Assembly (NCBI RefSeq): GCF_964188355.1
Contig: NC_134188.1
Coordinates: 744,001-808,000, forward strand
DNA length: 64,000 nt
Reading direction: 5' to 3'
Origin: Buteo buteo
Lineage: Eukaryota; Chordata; Aves; Accipitriformes; Accipitridae
Shown here: one piece after another, positions 26,616 to 41,400 of the stretch
Layout of the letters: every line of letters begins with the position of its first letter
Position numbering within the stretch: position 1 is the first letter of the stretch
The notes under the pieces: model-generated
Seen by the model: only the letters and a program-made list of their open reading frames with translations
Database searches by the model: none
What the model was told of the DNA's origin: nothing
Position numbers and translations under genes: made by a program

Positions 26616-26952
26616 TTTGTTGCTCAGCCCAACTGCCAGCAGCTGCTCGCATCCCGTTGGTACGATGAGTTCCCCGGATGGAGGAGGCGACACTGGGCTG
26701 TGAAGATGCTGACATGTGTTGTGATAGGACTCCTTTTCCCGGTCTTCTCTGTGTGCTACCTGATAGCTCCCAAAAGCCCATTAGGGCTGTTCATCAGAAA
26801 GCCATTTATCAAATTTATCTGCCATACTGCATCCTACTTGACTTTTCTGTTCCTGCTGTTACTTGCCTCTCAGCACATTGCCAGGTCAGACGTGAGACTG
26901 CAGGGACCACCACCAACCATCGTCGAGTGGATGATATTACCGTGGGTCCTGG
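26616..26952 (+). CDS. TRPC4: TRPC4 coding exon: pre-S1 elbow, S1, start of S2
   Basis: 337 nt encoding residues 300 to the first base of Gly412, between CTCTCTGTAG and G/gtaaat (phase 1). It opens FVAQPNCQQLLASRWYDEFP, the conserved stretch before the membrane domain. A hydrophobic run AVKMLTCVVIGLLFPVFSVC is the pre-S1 elbow helix. KPFIKFICHTASYLTFLFLL and the following LLASQHI form S1. The short S1-S2 loop reads ARSDVRLQGPPPT; human TRPC4 as remembered has DRSDLNRQ there, so this loop is the divergent spot of the exon. TIVEWMILPWVLG starts S2. The two transmembrane-type runs and the conserved PPPT(I/V)VEWM block make the assignment secure. The intron splits the Gly codon just before the S2 calcium-site residues. 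Confidence 0.97.
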
Positions 26953-29900
26953 GTAAATGTACTACTAAAGAAAATACAGTGAAAAGTGTTTAGACCCCTG
27001 TGGTTTTGCCAAGCATTCCTGAGGCAGGAAATACAGTAGAGAGTTCTGCCATGAACTATTGACCTACCAACACAGGCAAATGGTCCATCTCCTCCAATAC
27101 CTAGCAAGAGTAGTAGACAATTTGGGAAGAGTTTAAAAATCCAAAGTGTCACCACCTGATATAGTACAGTGAGGGAAAACAAAAGATATCGAGGGTTCCT
27201 TCCTGTGATTAAGCAGTGCACTGAAACATACATATTGATATTCTTTTTAATATTTATTTTCCTCAGGCCAGAAATTATTCTGATTCTTCTAAGTGTCCAT
27301 TTTTTTTCTTTGTTCGTCTACTTTTAAAAAAGGGTCCCTTTGCCACGGTGATTATTTTTCATGTATTAGAATGAAGCACAGTGTCATTTCTGGAGTGTTA
27401 TCATGAACCTTAGTTACCTAAAGTATCCTTCTTTCTAATATAACAGACTGACCTATTGCAAATAGTGCTGACCAGCTTTTTCAAGTGAATATTTTCATTA
27501 AAATATACATGCAGAGTATTTTTGCTGTGCAAAACCATTGATGAGAACTTGTCACTCAACTTCAAGCAAAATATTTTACATCAGAAGGAATAAGAAAATC
27601 CCCTAGCATTTTTAAAATGAGGAAAAAAAAATCACTACTCTGTCTTGATAGTTTAAAATAAAAATTTTGGTCTGGGATTATTGAAAGCCAACTTGATGTG
27701 GGCCATGTTGGCCTTAAGTGTCTTCCTGTGTGATTACTCAGTCCTATTGAATTGGACTGTCCTAGGTCCTCCCTGCCTTGGATGTCTGCTCTGCTAGATG
27801 GTATCTTTCTTGGTGTGCTGTGATCTCTTACCTGTTTCTTACTTTAGGAACGAGCACAAGTTGGACCAGGTCAGTCCAAGTACACTTTATCTTGACTGAA
27901 ATGAAATTGTAGAAGGAGGGACTTAGTAGCCTTAACTGCAAGAATTTAAGTTTGATATCTTCATTTGAATTGTCATCACATAGACAAGTTCATGCACAAA
28001 CTTTTCTGAAATATTTTGGTGGGGTTTTGATACTGTTAGCTCTCCCAGAGCTTCCCATTAAGAGATGCTGTTTCTCTTCACTTTTGCAACTTTTCCCAGA
28101 CACCTGGCTTTTTTTAGAGCAACCAAATTGACAAGGCTTTTGGCATCATTGATCATACATAATTTACAGTGCAGTGTTTAATTTATAATACACTAATTGG
28201 CAGTGCCTGATATTCCAGAGAAGAACAAGTCAGTGGCTTTTCCTCTTTATGTTCCTTGGTAGAGCACTGTGGGAAGCAGGAGGCAGGGCTACATCTGTCT
28301 TTCACTTAAGAAAACAAGCATGCATGACTGAAAACTGCGTACACTTACTTGTCGGGAACCTCTCAGAAGGAACTGCCCTCCATAGATGAGCTGCTTTTTG
28401 AGATTTCCCCCATGATAGCACAGCATAAAACAGTCCTCATCACCAGCCTTCACTGTAAGGTGTGTTGTCCTTTGCTGGGTAAATGTTGCTACTAATGTTA
28501 AAAAAGCCAATATCTAGTATTATTGCAAAGCAATTAATCAATCTGGCAGGCTGCTTAGAATAGAATGACATTTTCTACAGACAAGTCAGACTAACTTCAG
28601 TGTGTAAGTTTCACATTTAAATATTAAAAAAAAAATTTCCTCCAGTAAATTTTCCCAGTATTGTACCATCAAGAAATAAGAAACCAATATAAAAATAATT
28701 AGGTTGATACATTACTTCTTCGGAATAAATGCTACAATGCTGAGGAGGGGCAAGGGCCTCATCTGTGCTGTCCCATGCCCAGAGGAGATATTAGTAGCTT
28801 TTCTGTCCAGCCTTCCAAAATAGCAGGTGGTCAGTATCTATCAGGTTTCACAGTATCTTGAGGCTGAAGGATACTAAACACAAATGCATAGCTGACATAT
28901 AGACCTTGACATGCCAAAGTGGGTTTTATCATTAACCTATCATTTTAAAGAAAGAAATTAGAGCCCAGAGAAAAGGCACAATTTGAGAAGGGCAAGGGGT
29001 AGTTTCAGCTAAAGGCAGTTCTAAAATTTTGGTGACCAGCTCCTCTCTAGAAAACATGCAGTGGGAAGAGGAAGAACCTCCATTGCCCTCAAACTCTGAC
29101 ACTGGTGTTTACTTAGGAAAGGGTTTAATCCCAAAGCGCTTGTTTGAAGAAGCCATTAACCCTGAGAATTATGACTGTAAAGATGACTATCATTTCTAAA
29201 AGCAGCATTAATACTTGCAGTATAGATTCATATGGCCAGATTATGCCAGTACTGCCTGTGCTGAATAAGCCCTTCCTCTGCAAGCAGTACAGGTCAAGGC
29301 AAGGGAACTGCTTGCACAAACAGATATTCATGAGCATGGATAAAGATCAATAGTCAGATGCCATGTGGTCAAATAGCTTGTGGTTAATCTAGACTGTAAT
29401 GTTCAGAGAAACTGTGCCTTCCAGAATCTCTTGCATCTAAACCGATGTATTTTACACACTGATCTCTAGTGGTTTCTAACTAGTGGTTTCCTGTAGTTCC
29501 AGTTTCACATCTGCTGGGTTCAGGTTTCAGACTTTGGTTGTTGCAGTGCCTTAGCCCACCCAAACGATAAGGCCCCAGACTAACCCACCGTAATCGCAGG
29601 CAATTAATTAGGTACCTGAATTCCCCCTGTCATTGAAAGAGACAGACACACATCTCCACAGGACACTTTGGCTCACAGCACGTGATCAACGTGTCTACAG
29701 CTTTGTTTGTTTTTTTGTTTGTTTTAAAGGAACGAATCTCAGCCAAAACCTGCTGTTTTCATATTCACATACAGACAAACTGTGGTCTAGGCATACTTTA
29801 ATAAAACAAATAGTTTTATTAAGTCCTTATTAATAAGCTAAGGTTAGTTCCAGGCCACAGTTTAGTCTGTCATCTCATCTCTTCAAACTATACAGTTATG

Positions 29901-31814
29901 CAGTACCCTTAAAAAGGGTAAATGCAGCACTCTTGAGTTACACAAGGGAGCCTAAATCTAAGGTACGTAGGTATATCTTTGCATTTTCTGGATGTAAACA
30001 AAAAGTGTTGACGTCTGACACAAAACTAATGTGGCTCTAGGGTTATAGTTTTTCTCTGAAATTGGAAGCATGACCAAGTAAACCCTTCTCCCAAAGCAAA
30101 GGCTGTCCTTGCAGCTACAGCATGTCAGAACTGTTAACATTTTAAACAACAGAATTCTGTTTGTCTTTTGCTTAATTCAAATAGGTCTGCGTGTAGTTTA
30201 CATTTTAATAGCTACCTCCCTTAAAATTAAGAGAGTAAGAGGCTTCTCATTGACATGAATTTCAGCATACATATATTTCATAGAACTTAACAAGTTTCAA
30301 CATTGTCCATAACAATCTAAGCTCTCCAACGATCAAACAGTAATTAGCATTTGCCTACTACAATGTAACAGAAGGCTGAATGTGCATAATTAGGACATAT
30401 TAAAGGTGTCACTAGAGTAGGAGGCTCAGAGGAAAAACCTGTATTGGACTACATTTCCATGGAGACTATCAATTTTACATTTAAAAAGTCTCTTAAGGAA
30501 ACTTCTACATTAATTTTGTCTTTTACATGATTAGATGATTACACAAGTGCTGTTACAGTATGTGGTGATTATCCATGGAACAATAAGTCAGTATAACAAG
30601 GCTAATGTTCTAGCTTTAAGAAGCAGTTGTGGAAAAACCTCGTGGTCAGAGGAGTCAGAATCTCCTGTCCTTGCATTTAAACAAATAAGAAACAAGCTTT
30701 TGCTGGTAAGGAAAATTAATTTTGTTCTTCTTATTAGCTGTTGATTCAGATCTCCCAAGCATGCCAGATGCTTCACACTACAGAAACATAGGCCTGTTTT
30801 CTATACTTGAGAATCCACCATCACTGAAAAAAGGACAGGAAAAACAAAAACCCCATCTTGTGAAAAAAAGTGAGGAAGAACAATGTTTTCCATCATCAAA
30901 TTCCCCGTCCTATAGCTGAGTGGCCTCTTAACATGATAACAGTGATTCAAAGGGGAAATCAAATAAGACCCAGCCTCACCCTCTGTGTGTCTTGACTGCA
31001 GCTCCTGTAAGGATCATATTGATCCCTATAGACTTGTCATACCTGTTCTTCTTCCCTACACCCTAGCCTCAAACCTAGCAGTGACCATGCTAAATGTCCT
31101 CACAGCGGGCATTTGGCTCACTAGGGAATGCTACAAAATTCAGAGGAGAAAGCCAACAGCCAGACAAACTTGGTGCTTAGTAGATACGGTTAAAAAGCTC
31201 CCTGCCAGTTGTTCTGGGTGGCTGCAGCAAAAAGAACATTTTTTTAGGCAAATTTGTTTTGAGGAGTTTTTTGCTCTTTTATGGGCATCTTTAAATGTTC
31301 ATCGTAATTGTGTTGTTCAGAATACTGCCTGGAGCAGGAATGCAGCCTTACTGGATTTAACAATGCATTCCCCATCCTTTCTGTCAGAGTGGTTTATGCT
31401 ATTGGAGTACGTGAATCTATAGAGAATGTGGATGTTTGGGAACTGCAAACTGTAGACATTTGTGGTCAGCAAACTGCTGGTGGGATGTATGGGAGTGTAC
31501 AGTCTTGTCAGTACTTAGCGCAATGTACATCCAAACCAATGGCACAGCAAGACACTTCAAATGAAGAGACCATAGAGGTGGCACGTATACTGTGCATCAT
31601 CTTCTAAATTTGGTCAAGAAAGTGTTGTGTAAAAAATAAAACAGTTAGTACAAAATGACATGTTCCGGGGAGCAGGTATAAAGGATAATGTGGCCAGCAA
31701 GATGAAACGGTACATAACCAGTAGTGACAAATAAAGTGCAGAAGAGGAAAATAATCCCAGACAAAGCTGGAACACGACTTCAGTCAGAAAGAAGGATAAC
31801 GCACATAATGAGCA

Positions 31815-32290
31815 CTCAAGGCCATTTAGTCCAAACTACTGCTAGACACAGGCTAACTGCAAAGATAGGCCAGATTGCTCAGGTTCTTATCCAGTCAAAG
31901 CTTGAATTTCTCCAGGGACAGATATTCCACTGCCTGTCTCAGCAACCCATGCCTGTGTCTAGCCCCTGGTGAACTTTTTTCCTGATATCAGTTGGAATAT
32001 CCCATGCCACAACATACAGTCATCACCTCTTCTGGTGCCCTTCCAATGGGCACCTCTAGGACAAGTCTGGCTCCGATTATTCATAAGCAGCAATTTCGTT
32101 AGTGGATGACTGCAGTAATATCCCCCCCATTAGTGTTCTCTTCTCTAGGCTGAACAAACTCAGCTCCCTCAGTCTCAGCCTCTTCTTGTACATCATGTGG
32201 TCCAGCCCCCAGTCAGCTTGGTGACCTTCCAGTAGGTTCTCTTCAGTCAGTTAATCTCTCTTGTTGGGGATCCCAACACTGGACCAGCTA
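31815..32290 (-). mobile_element. Old CR1 LINE fragment, antisense
   Basis: On the + strand it reads like a diverged reverse complement of the CR1 3' half. GGCCATTTAGTCCAAACTAC and TCTCCAGGGACAGATATTCCACTGCC match the usual start of an antisense copy. TCTTCTCTAGGCTGAACAAAC (about 32138-32158) and CTCAGTCTCAGCCTCTTCTTGTA (about 32168-32190) match the LFSLE region. The matches are imperfect with many indels and there is no open frame. Ends are approximate. Confidence 0.82.
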
Positions 32291-35200
32291 ATGAGATTAT
32301 TTATTTAAACATCAGGAGGGCCACTTCTTGTCAGGACTGCCTGAATCTTGCTGTAATGGGACCTTTTACTCAGTCACTTGTAGGTTTACCAGGTTTTAAA
32401 TATTTAAGAACATTTTCTGTGTAGATTATTTTATCTTATTCTTTGGTTGTTGGTGGTGTTGGCTGATATGTGTCTTCTTGTGTTAAAGATTTAATATAGA
32501 ATGGTCTTACCATTTCCAAAACTGAGGCCAAAGAAAAATGTCTTGTTTTGATTGTGATAAAAAAAAGTCAGGAGCCTTTTTCTTTGGGAAAACACTTTCA
32601 ATGGTGCACAACCTCCAGTTAAATATGGGTAGCCGTATGTATTTTTTGGTATTCTAGTAAAAATCTATCCTAAATTTGAAAAGCCTGTGTAAATGTGTCT
32701 CCATCTAAAATGGAGCTACAAACTGTGCTTTGGTTCCTGAATCCCATCCATAGTGTCACAATTAGCCTTAATCAGTGGCTCCTAGCCACAGTAGCAGAGG
32801 TGTGATCTCTGGACAAGGATACACCTGAACTTAGCAAACCTGGAACCTTTTACTTTATCCTGTCTTCAAATCCTTTCCCTAAGCATTCAGGATCAGCCAC
32901 AGTTTAGGCTAAATGGAACAGTGGTCTGTCTTAGCCTTACTGGCCTTTCACAGTGTTTAAATAGAGTACAGAAAATAAAGGGAGTTCTCTTCCTTAACAA
33001 TGACTGTCTGAATGTTCATTTTACATACACTTTTATTAGCTAGGGAAAACTTCCCTCCCACAGGCAATGCCTTAGAACTGCAAACAAGGAACCTGCTTTT
33101 ACAAAATACTATAAAATAATCATATATGGACAAGTATTCAATGCAATCAGATGTTTACTTGCAATCACCATACTTTGCTGATGGAAGCAGGTTTTGGCAG
33201 GATTCTGAGATACTCTTTGGACTTCAGTCCTGTTTTCAATTGAGTACCATTTTGCTTGCTCCTCTAGCATTCAGATATTTCACATTTTAACGTTACAATC
33301 ACATAGCTTGAGGACAAAGAAAACAGAAAAGGTCCGCGATGGGTGTGCAAAGCCTAGCTTTGATGCCTTTGCTTCCTAGTACGGGCCTTTAGTAAGAAGG
33401 CTAAAGACACCTGTTGGGTTTTTTTGTCGTCTTTAATCCTCTGTCCTTAAGTTTCCCTTTCTCCCATTTTTAGCAGAAGTGGTGAATGTTTCACCCACAC
33501 AGCGTTGTTCCTGCCCTAGTACTCCTGTGGGATAGAGGTTCAGTCTTCCCTCAGGCTGAGAAAAGGCAGGTTTCCTGGTCCCTGTGCAAGAATTTTAGCC
33601 ATGAAGCTGCAGTGCTAAACATTCACACTACTCTTGGGGGATATAGTTTAAGCATTTCAGGAAAGGAAGGTGTTTTGGATGCTGAAACTCAGTCTCATGT
33701 AGACATCTAACTGAAGCCCTGAGATAGGCTTCTAAGTGCTGGTGGGACGCAGTGTTTGCGACTCATTCCTCCTCCCAGTTCCTGCTGCTCCTCTTGTCCA
33801 GTCTGTCTTAGCACTCGGTATTCGTAGGCTGTGGACCTCAGCTAGGCACTTGAAATTCAAAGTGAGCATAAAATGCAATTTACGGGGAATTTAGGTCTCT
33901 TGCACGGTGAATTTTACTTTCAGTACTGTGTACTTAATTTAGACATTGAATCATGGAATATTTCAGTGACTAAACCCCTTCATGGCACTGGACTCCCAAA
34001 TACAAGGTTTAGGTCCTCAGTATTGAGATGTTCAAATCCTTACAGGCCTGTTAGTAGGAGAGAAGGGGATGAGCAGTTTCCTACATCCCTAAATATCCAC
34101 TTCTGGCCTTGCCAAGAGCTGCACATACAATGCCAAGCTGGTCTGTGCAGGACTGTCAGAGCCTTTGAGCAATGCTATACAGGCCTTTCTGTGTTTCACA
34201 GACAAGCTATACATTCATTTATTCTGCCTGCAGGTCTCATATCCCTTTGTGGATCTAAGCTTTGTGCACGCCTGAAAACTGTATTTCTTACTATTAACTA
34301 CCTGATAAGAATATCTTCATTATATTATTCTAGCAACACTGAGGGAATGTAGTAAGTGCTGGCAAAGATAAGGAACATGCAGATGTTTGGAGATAACACT
34401 TTAATGAATATTAGATTGCAGTACTGTACACATTGGATACATGTTGCTTTATAAATTAAGGCTGTCTGTGGTAATAGTTAGGATATAAGCTTTGCTCTTT
34501 ACCCTGTCCACAATATTTTTGTGAAAGCAAGAAACTATTTTCTGTATTAAATCAATTTTGATAAATAAATGCCAGTTTCAATGAAGCCATGGAGATTAAA
34601 GGATAATGAGTAAAATTATGCATGCTTCACTCCTCATGTAAACCTGTTGAGCTTAATAGAGATTTACAAGCAGTAAATGAGGATATACTTTTTCTTTGAA
34701 GAGATTTATACATGCCTATGCAAAAGTACCTGAGAGAATGGACCAATACCTTTGGCTGGCTAAATTTCTGTCTACAACATTATTGTACAGCAGAGTTCAA
34801 AAGCTGAAATTTGCTGAATTTCTGTACTCTGTGGCTATATTTAGGTACCTGTCCATAGCCCCTTACTCCAAACTTGGGCATTTAGCAAGTTTGGTTGTTA
34901 TAATTTAGGATTTAACCAAAGAGACTAAATCAAAGTAAACATAAAGAAAGCAACTCAGGTGCCCATGAAGAGGCACTTGATCCCATTTTTGAAGTGTGAT
35001 ATACTCACAGAGAGTTTGTACCCATGATAAATACCCTACAGGAAACCTGTACCTTTTTTTGGCAATGCATGGGGTGGCCAGCTTGGATACGTAGGGCATC
35101 TAAAACGGCACTAGACACTTCTGTTTAAACATGATACGTTCAAAAAATACAGTATCTTTCATGTTTCTCTACATCATGACAACTACACCATCACCATCTA

Positions 35201-35416
35201 GAGTCCATTGGTATGGAAGGCTTAGGTGCACAAACCTGAAATGGTTTGGATGAGCATCTTTGATTAATTTGAAATTTATTAACCCCACTAGCCAACTCAT
35301 ATTGAACATAACAGTCAGTCCAGGGTTACAATTTATTTTTGCATACACTTCAGGAAAAAATCATTTTTTATTGGCTTATATTCCTGTTCGTTACCAAAAC
35401 CCTGTTTTACAGAGGC

Positions 35417-35441
35417 AAAAAAAAAAAAAAAAAAAAAAAAA
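35417..35441 (+). repeat. A(25) homopolymer
   Basis: Twenty-five consecutive A, then GAAAAAGG. The preceding 200 bp show no recognisable processed gene or SINE body, so I cannot call it a retroposon tail; simple slippage is enough to explain it. Confidence 0.95.
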
Positions 35442-38400
35442 GAAAAAGGACCAATAATGTTAAGATAGATATTAAGTAAGTTAAATCTCCTTTAATATTC
35501 CACTATGATGATGAACTACAATTTATTTGCATTTCAGAACATTTTGCAAAGGAAATCCAAAAGACTGCTTAAAACAATTTAACTGATAATTACATGTATT
35601 TGCTTTTGGCATTTATAGGAGTACTGTGAAAGTCAGATTTCTTGCTATTCAAGTTATGAAAGAAAGTGTGTGGTCTAAAGATACTGGCTACTGTCCCTTC
35701 TAAAGATACTTGGTTAAGGGAATAGCTATCCCACTTATATGGATGCCTTACTGCATAAATACACAAGCCACTGAACAATCTGATGCTATTGGACTAGGTG
35801 GTGAAACTAAGCCATAAATATTTGAGGGGCTATTCAATGCTGTTTGTCCAAACCGTTTGCACCTGCCATTCCATAGTGGGTGAAAAAATAAATACATAAA
35901 TAAATATATATATGTGTTTATATTTTTATATATAAAAAACACCATAATTCATAATACCATGCCTAGACCAGTTTCATTTGCAGCTGATGACAGTTTCTTA
36001 GAAATTACACTTTTCCTTGAACACAAGAGTAAATGCGCTGCAGGTACCTAATCAGCACTGAATACTCTCAGCTCTGATGGAGTACAGTCCATCCAAAAGG
36101 CTCGAATGCTCCATAATCCTTGTATTGTTCATTACCTTTTCACTGCACTCCAGAGGCATAACTAAACTCATCTTCAGTGCTTCTGTGGGAGAGGGAATTA
36201 AGTTCAATTACAGAGATAAGAAAGTGAAGACAGAGTGAATAGAGGTTAGATATTAAGTATTCTCAGTTTGAGGTGTATGCACAGATAATTTAAACCAGCA
36301 ATTCCCGGACTCAGCTTACTTGAGTATAACTGTCCTGGGAAGAGAGCTGGGACATGAATGATGCCTCTGGCCATGTCGTTCCCAGCTCTTTGCCTGACCT
36401 GACCTGACACAGGACCCAGACACTGTGCACAGTTGTTCCCCTCCCAGACAGCCATTTCCCTGTCCCCAGGGGAAAGCAGAAAGCATGCTGTTGATTTTGT
36501 GCGTGTTCCTTTGAAATAGCTGCATTCTGTTAACAAAATGTGCCCCAGAGATTGAGAGCCCCTGAATTATGCCAGGATGCCTCTCCTCTCTGTTCCTCTT
36601 ATTTCCTTCATATACCTTCAGCAGAGATCAGTTCATCAGCCCAGGTGTAAAACAGGAGAGATATTTCAAGCCTTATCAATGCTCACTGAATTCCCTGGAA
36701 TGGCTTTCGTTTGCTTCGGAGAGTTTGAGATCATTAGCAGCTTGTCTCACTTGTATCTCTGAAAAACTCTAAATTGCATAGTAGAGCAAAGTTGAGTTTG
36801 TCAGTTAAATGGTTTCACAGTCCAGTGGAAATATGTTCTCCAAGAAACGTACTAAAAGGTTGTTGTTGAATTTGGCATGCAGAGATTGACCCTGAGGAAC
36901 CTCTTGCTTCCCATCACTTAATGCTAAGGAACAAAAATAGCACAGAGCAACCAACCTTTTGTGGAAAGGTAAGGCCAAAATTAGCTAGGGATCCACAAAT
37001 CTTTTTTAAAACAAAAATAGTTTGGGATACTGCCTTTCATATCTTTCTTTGACAAATCTTAATGTTATTATTTACAGTGAGACTTTAACCATATTTATAA
37101 TTATAAACAACAAAAGGCAGTGTTGTGGAGATGGCATAATATTTTCGTGAATTTCCACAGTTGCTGGAAAGTGATTTTTGTAGTTGCTCAAGATTCAATA
37201 CAAGATAGAAATTTAGACAAGGTGTATCTAAGATTTTTTGTCTTAGAACTTAATACATGTTTGAATGGATTTTGTGGGCGAGTTATTTCTTTGTTGTTTG
37301 TTTCTTTTGCATGGGAATGAGAGACATGTTCCTTAGGAGTAAAATTACAGGTCTAGGGAGCTGTGACTTGATAATGGATCTATCAGGATAGATCCAAAAT
37401 TTTTACGATCTGAAATTTATCTGCCAGCCCGCACAAAAAGATATTGTGTCTAACCCAAGGCTTTATCCAAAGGGACAGAGAACATTCATAAGAGTATTGA
37501 GCTGCTGCCCTGCTCAAAGTTCTAAGGTTTGCCAATGGGGTCTTACTTTATGAACAGAAAAGTAGGTCCACATTTTTTAAAAGGCATTTCAGTGTTTAAT
37601 ATCCAAAGACTTCAAGACTGGAAATACAGATTCAAAATCTAAGTCTATACATAAATTTATAAAATAAAAGCTACTCTTACCAGTGTGTATGTATTGATGT
37701 ATCTACATATACAAATATCTACACATTGATCAAACGTAGTATGTCATATCCATTACCTAATTCTTAAGGATTTTTTAAAAGTGTTACAAGGTAATATTAA
37801 TGAAAGATGAAAGAAGAAAATTCTTATTTTATTTCAGTGCCTTTTGTTCTTCAGTAAGAAGTATTTTAATTTCTGTCTGTTTTGTTGGCTTGGATAAAAT
37901 TTATTTTCACAATATGTAGGGTTTATTTTAGAAGAAAGAACTTTTTTCACCAATGTTCAGAAATGTGTACCGCAAAAAAGAAAATATACCTAGCACACAA
38001 ATTTCATTTCATTCCTCCAAATTTATTTTAGCTGATCTATTTTAGTTCCTTTCTTGCATCACACAGACTGGACTTCAGTCAAATGGTTGCATTCATCAGC
38101 TTGCATGTATAATACTTCACAGTGCTATACAAAACCTCTCCATGGCTTCTGTCATTCCCAGGGCCTCATGTGGTCTGTGGGATTCCTGCCCTCAATTTAT
38201 GTCTATTTCATCCCATTAAAACCACCGGGCGTTTAATGAAATTTGTTTCTATCATCTCAGCCTGTTTCAAAATATCCATGCTGTTATTTCTATTTTACTG
38301 CTTCAGTATCTAGTTATAAACAATGCAACAAATGCTTGAAAGTCTCACCTTCAACTTTTCAATTTAAGTTCTTGATTAATGAGGTGGAAGAGCTGCATAA

Positions 38401-41400
38401 TGTTGATAATTTCCTTGTAAGTGGCAATAAATGATAAAAGCAGGTTGATGGTGAATGTATAGGTGAGGGTATAAGAGGCAGGTATGAAATCTACCTGGTG
38501 TGAAGAGATCGGAAGGACACAGTAGGAGCAAAGAGACAACCAGAATATAGCAAAGATTATCCAGCTAAAACAGTGAAATCTGCTCTGTGTGGACTTATTT
38601 CAGCTAAATACAGGCACCTGGAAGTTAGAAATCTGTTTTAATCCAGCCTGATGCTCCATGACTCTCTTTTCAGTCAATGGGAAGATTGACCCACCTGCAG
38701 ATGACAGGATTATTGCCTTGGAGATGCTTCTTTCCTCCGAGGGAGGTAAAAAGGCTTTGGGCAATGAACTTGTCCCTGCCCTGACCGTCTAAAGGCTCTT
38801 GCTGTTAGATCTACCCCTTGTATCTGCCAGATGGTTTCTCTTAGCAGTTTTTTCCCCAATACCTGTGCGATGTCCCATTTGCTTTGTTGAGATGTCATCT
38901 TTCTTGCTGCTGAACATGTAGTGCTGACATGAGCTCTGTCACCGTGGGGTAACATTGATGCTTTAGCACATTAATCAGCAGGCAATGCCTGGACTCTAGA
39001 TCTCTTTCCCACCTGTAACAATGCACACATTAGACAGTCTTGTCACTGCGTGTCTTCTCTTCTGTCATGTCAGATTGTATTTTGGAATTGCCCAAAAGTC
39101 TCCTTAGATAATAAAGTCAGGTTGTGTCCAGCTATCCGTAAGTCTTCTAAATAGAAAAAGGAAGTGTGCAAGGTCACAGAGAGAATGCTGCCCTGATCTT
39201 TGGATGTCTTTTTCTTTTTAGAAAAAATTAAACATAGATTTTCCTAGCCTTTTCCTGATTCTCCCAATGAATGTAAGAGAACAAAACTGGCATATTGTAT
39301 CAGACCCTGTGAAGATAAGAGCTGACTGACATCTGCCTCCCCCCCCAACCCTTCCTTCTTGCAAAAAGATATGATCTACAACAAGATTTCAAGACCTCTG
39401 GCTATGTGACTGTAAATTAATCCTAAACAGCACGACTTTAAATCCCTGAGGTTTGTTGCTCAGAATAGCTCCATCGTGTAAGCTCACCAAGCCTTAGAGA
39501 AGTCTTCAGCTTTGCAGAAAGGCTCCGGGATTTCAGAGTACGCTTTTCTAGGATGACCCTTCAGGCACACTTGGGAGGATTTACAGAACTTCAGAGATCT
39601 CAGTTCTTCCAGCATTCATTGCTCCAGTTGAGAACCCCTCAGGATACCTAGCCATAGAAACCTGGTACCTGCAAAGACTCTGCTCTCAGCTTTCATGGTG
39701 AGATTGCCCTGGAGTTGTGGATTTTGGCAGTCAACCTTAGGATCTTGTACCTTCAAAGATTTGCCTTTAAAAAGACATGTCTGGGAAGCTCTACTGTGCA
39801 TACATGGATTGTGTGTCTGTCACAAACATAGCATCCATCAGTCAGCCTAGTTTCAAGTTCTCTGGAGTCCCGTAAGATCTCAGTAACTGTATTTATATAT
39901 GGATTTTGCACTTAGATGCTTTGGCTGGCAAGAAAGACTAAACTACCACACCTCCATTACAGCCAACAAAAATGTAGGATTTCCAGTTTTTCATTATCAT
40001 TTGCTTGAAAAGAACAAGGCCTGCATCAGGATGAACATAAAAGTTGTCTTGAACCAAGAAAAAATTTAGAACCACCACCATTACGATGTCAAAGTATACT
40101 CAGAACTTTCAGCTGCCAAGTGACTCTAACATTGCTGGTAGTTTGGATTAGTTATGTTTCTAATTCAAAATAATCAAATTTACAATAGCCATATACTCTC
40201 TTCCGCTATGCAATAATAGGTCAGTATTTCTCTGTTGGTGTCAACTTTACAATTACATTTCATTTTCTGAAGCCCAAGAAGTGCTTGGAAAAACAGTCTG
40301 GCTTTTCACTCACAGAACAAGCCAAATGCAGCAGCATTAGTCAGCATTCCTTTTTCAATCTGTACATAATTCTGCTGTATTTTAGACAGTGCTATCAAAG
40401 CATATGATGCTGAGGAACGGTCTTACAGAGAACAGCTGTGTTGTGTTTGTGTCAGTTCATGTCTTTGGCTGGTTGTGAATCATGGAATATCTTGGCAGAA
40501 GACTTTAATGAACCTACAGCCTCTCACTTAAGCATTCATCTTATTAATCATCCCAACCTATTTCTGCTCTGTTTTTAAAGCGTATTTTAAAGGGAATGCT
40601 TAACTGTGATGAATTACAAGAGTTTATTTAATTCTATGAATGTGTGTATTGATTTCTGTAAAGCCTTTTTATGTGGGGATCTTCCATCAATGCAACTGTC
40701 TGCTTTCTGTGCTATAACCCAGTGTCAGGATCCTGGGGTTACATCTGTATTATTAAATAAAAAAGAGCAAGGAAGTGTTCTTTAACACTGAGGCTGTATC
40801 CGTATTACACAGCCTTTGGCTCCAGGTCTCCTCCGAGCCTGGAGCCAGGTCTCCTCAGGCTCCTGCAGACAGGGGTGATTTTTATGTGCTGTTCTGCAGG
40901 TAGAGCAGGGGTGATTCAGAGCAGTGTCTGAAATGTGAGGGGTATATTGCAGCCCACAGAACAGCTGCTTTTATGACCTGATGATGCTTAACACGTTATG
41001 CCTAAAAGGTAGTGGAAGAGCAAGCAGGGATATTGGCAAGTACATTGGCTGCGTGTTGAAGGTTGGAGGGGACTGTGGAGGGAAGGGAGAGCCAGACCTG
41101 CTGTTGTCCTGTTCGTACTGTGTGTCAGGAGTGACCAGCTCTTTGAAGAGTACGTGGTTAAGTCATTTCACAGACTGAAATAAGCAGGCGTGTAGGAGCC
41201 TGCCAAGTAGCCCTGTGAAGGGGTGTTCCCTTTGCGATGGCACTTGGGCAGTTAACAGCAGCAGTGGATGCTGTGAGTGGATAGTCACCCCTGCCATGCA
41301 AAAATGTTCAGCTGTTTTCTCACTGTGACTCATCAGAATTGATTGCAGCTTGCAAATAAATGTTAGCTTCTTAACAGTGCTACATTTTGTGTATTAGTCT

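Noticed and set aside
30985..31422. 145-codon ORF in intron 2
   Set aside because: No recognisable domain or family similarity, intron-like composition, no supporting signals.
33873..34352. 159-codon ORF in intron 2
   Set aside because: No domain, no nearby splice or promoter signal, composition like the surrounding intron; a chance ORF of this size is plausible in 64 kb read in six frames.
35417..35441. Poly-A run as the tail of a processed pseudogene
   Set aside because: No upstream body resembling an mRNA and no flanking direct repeat was seen.
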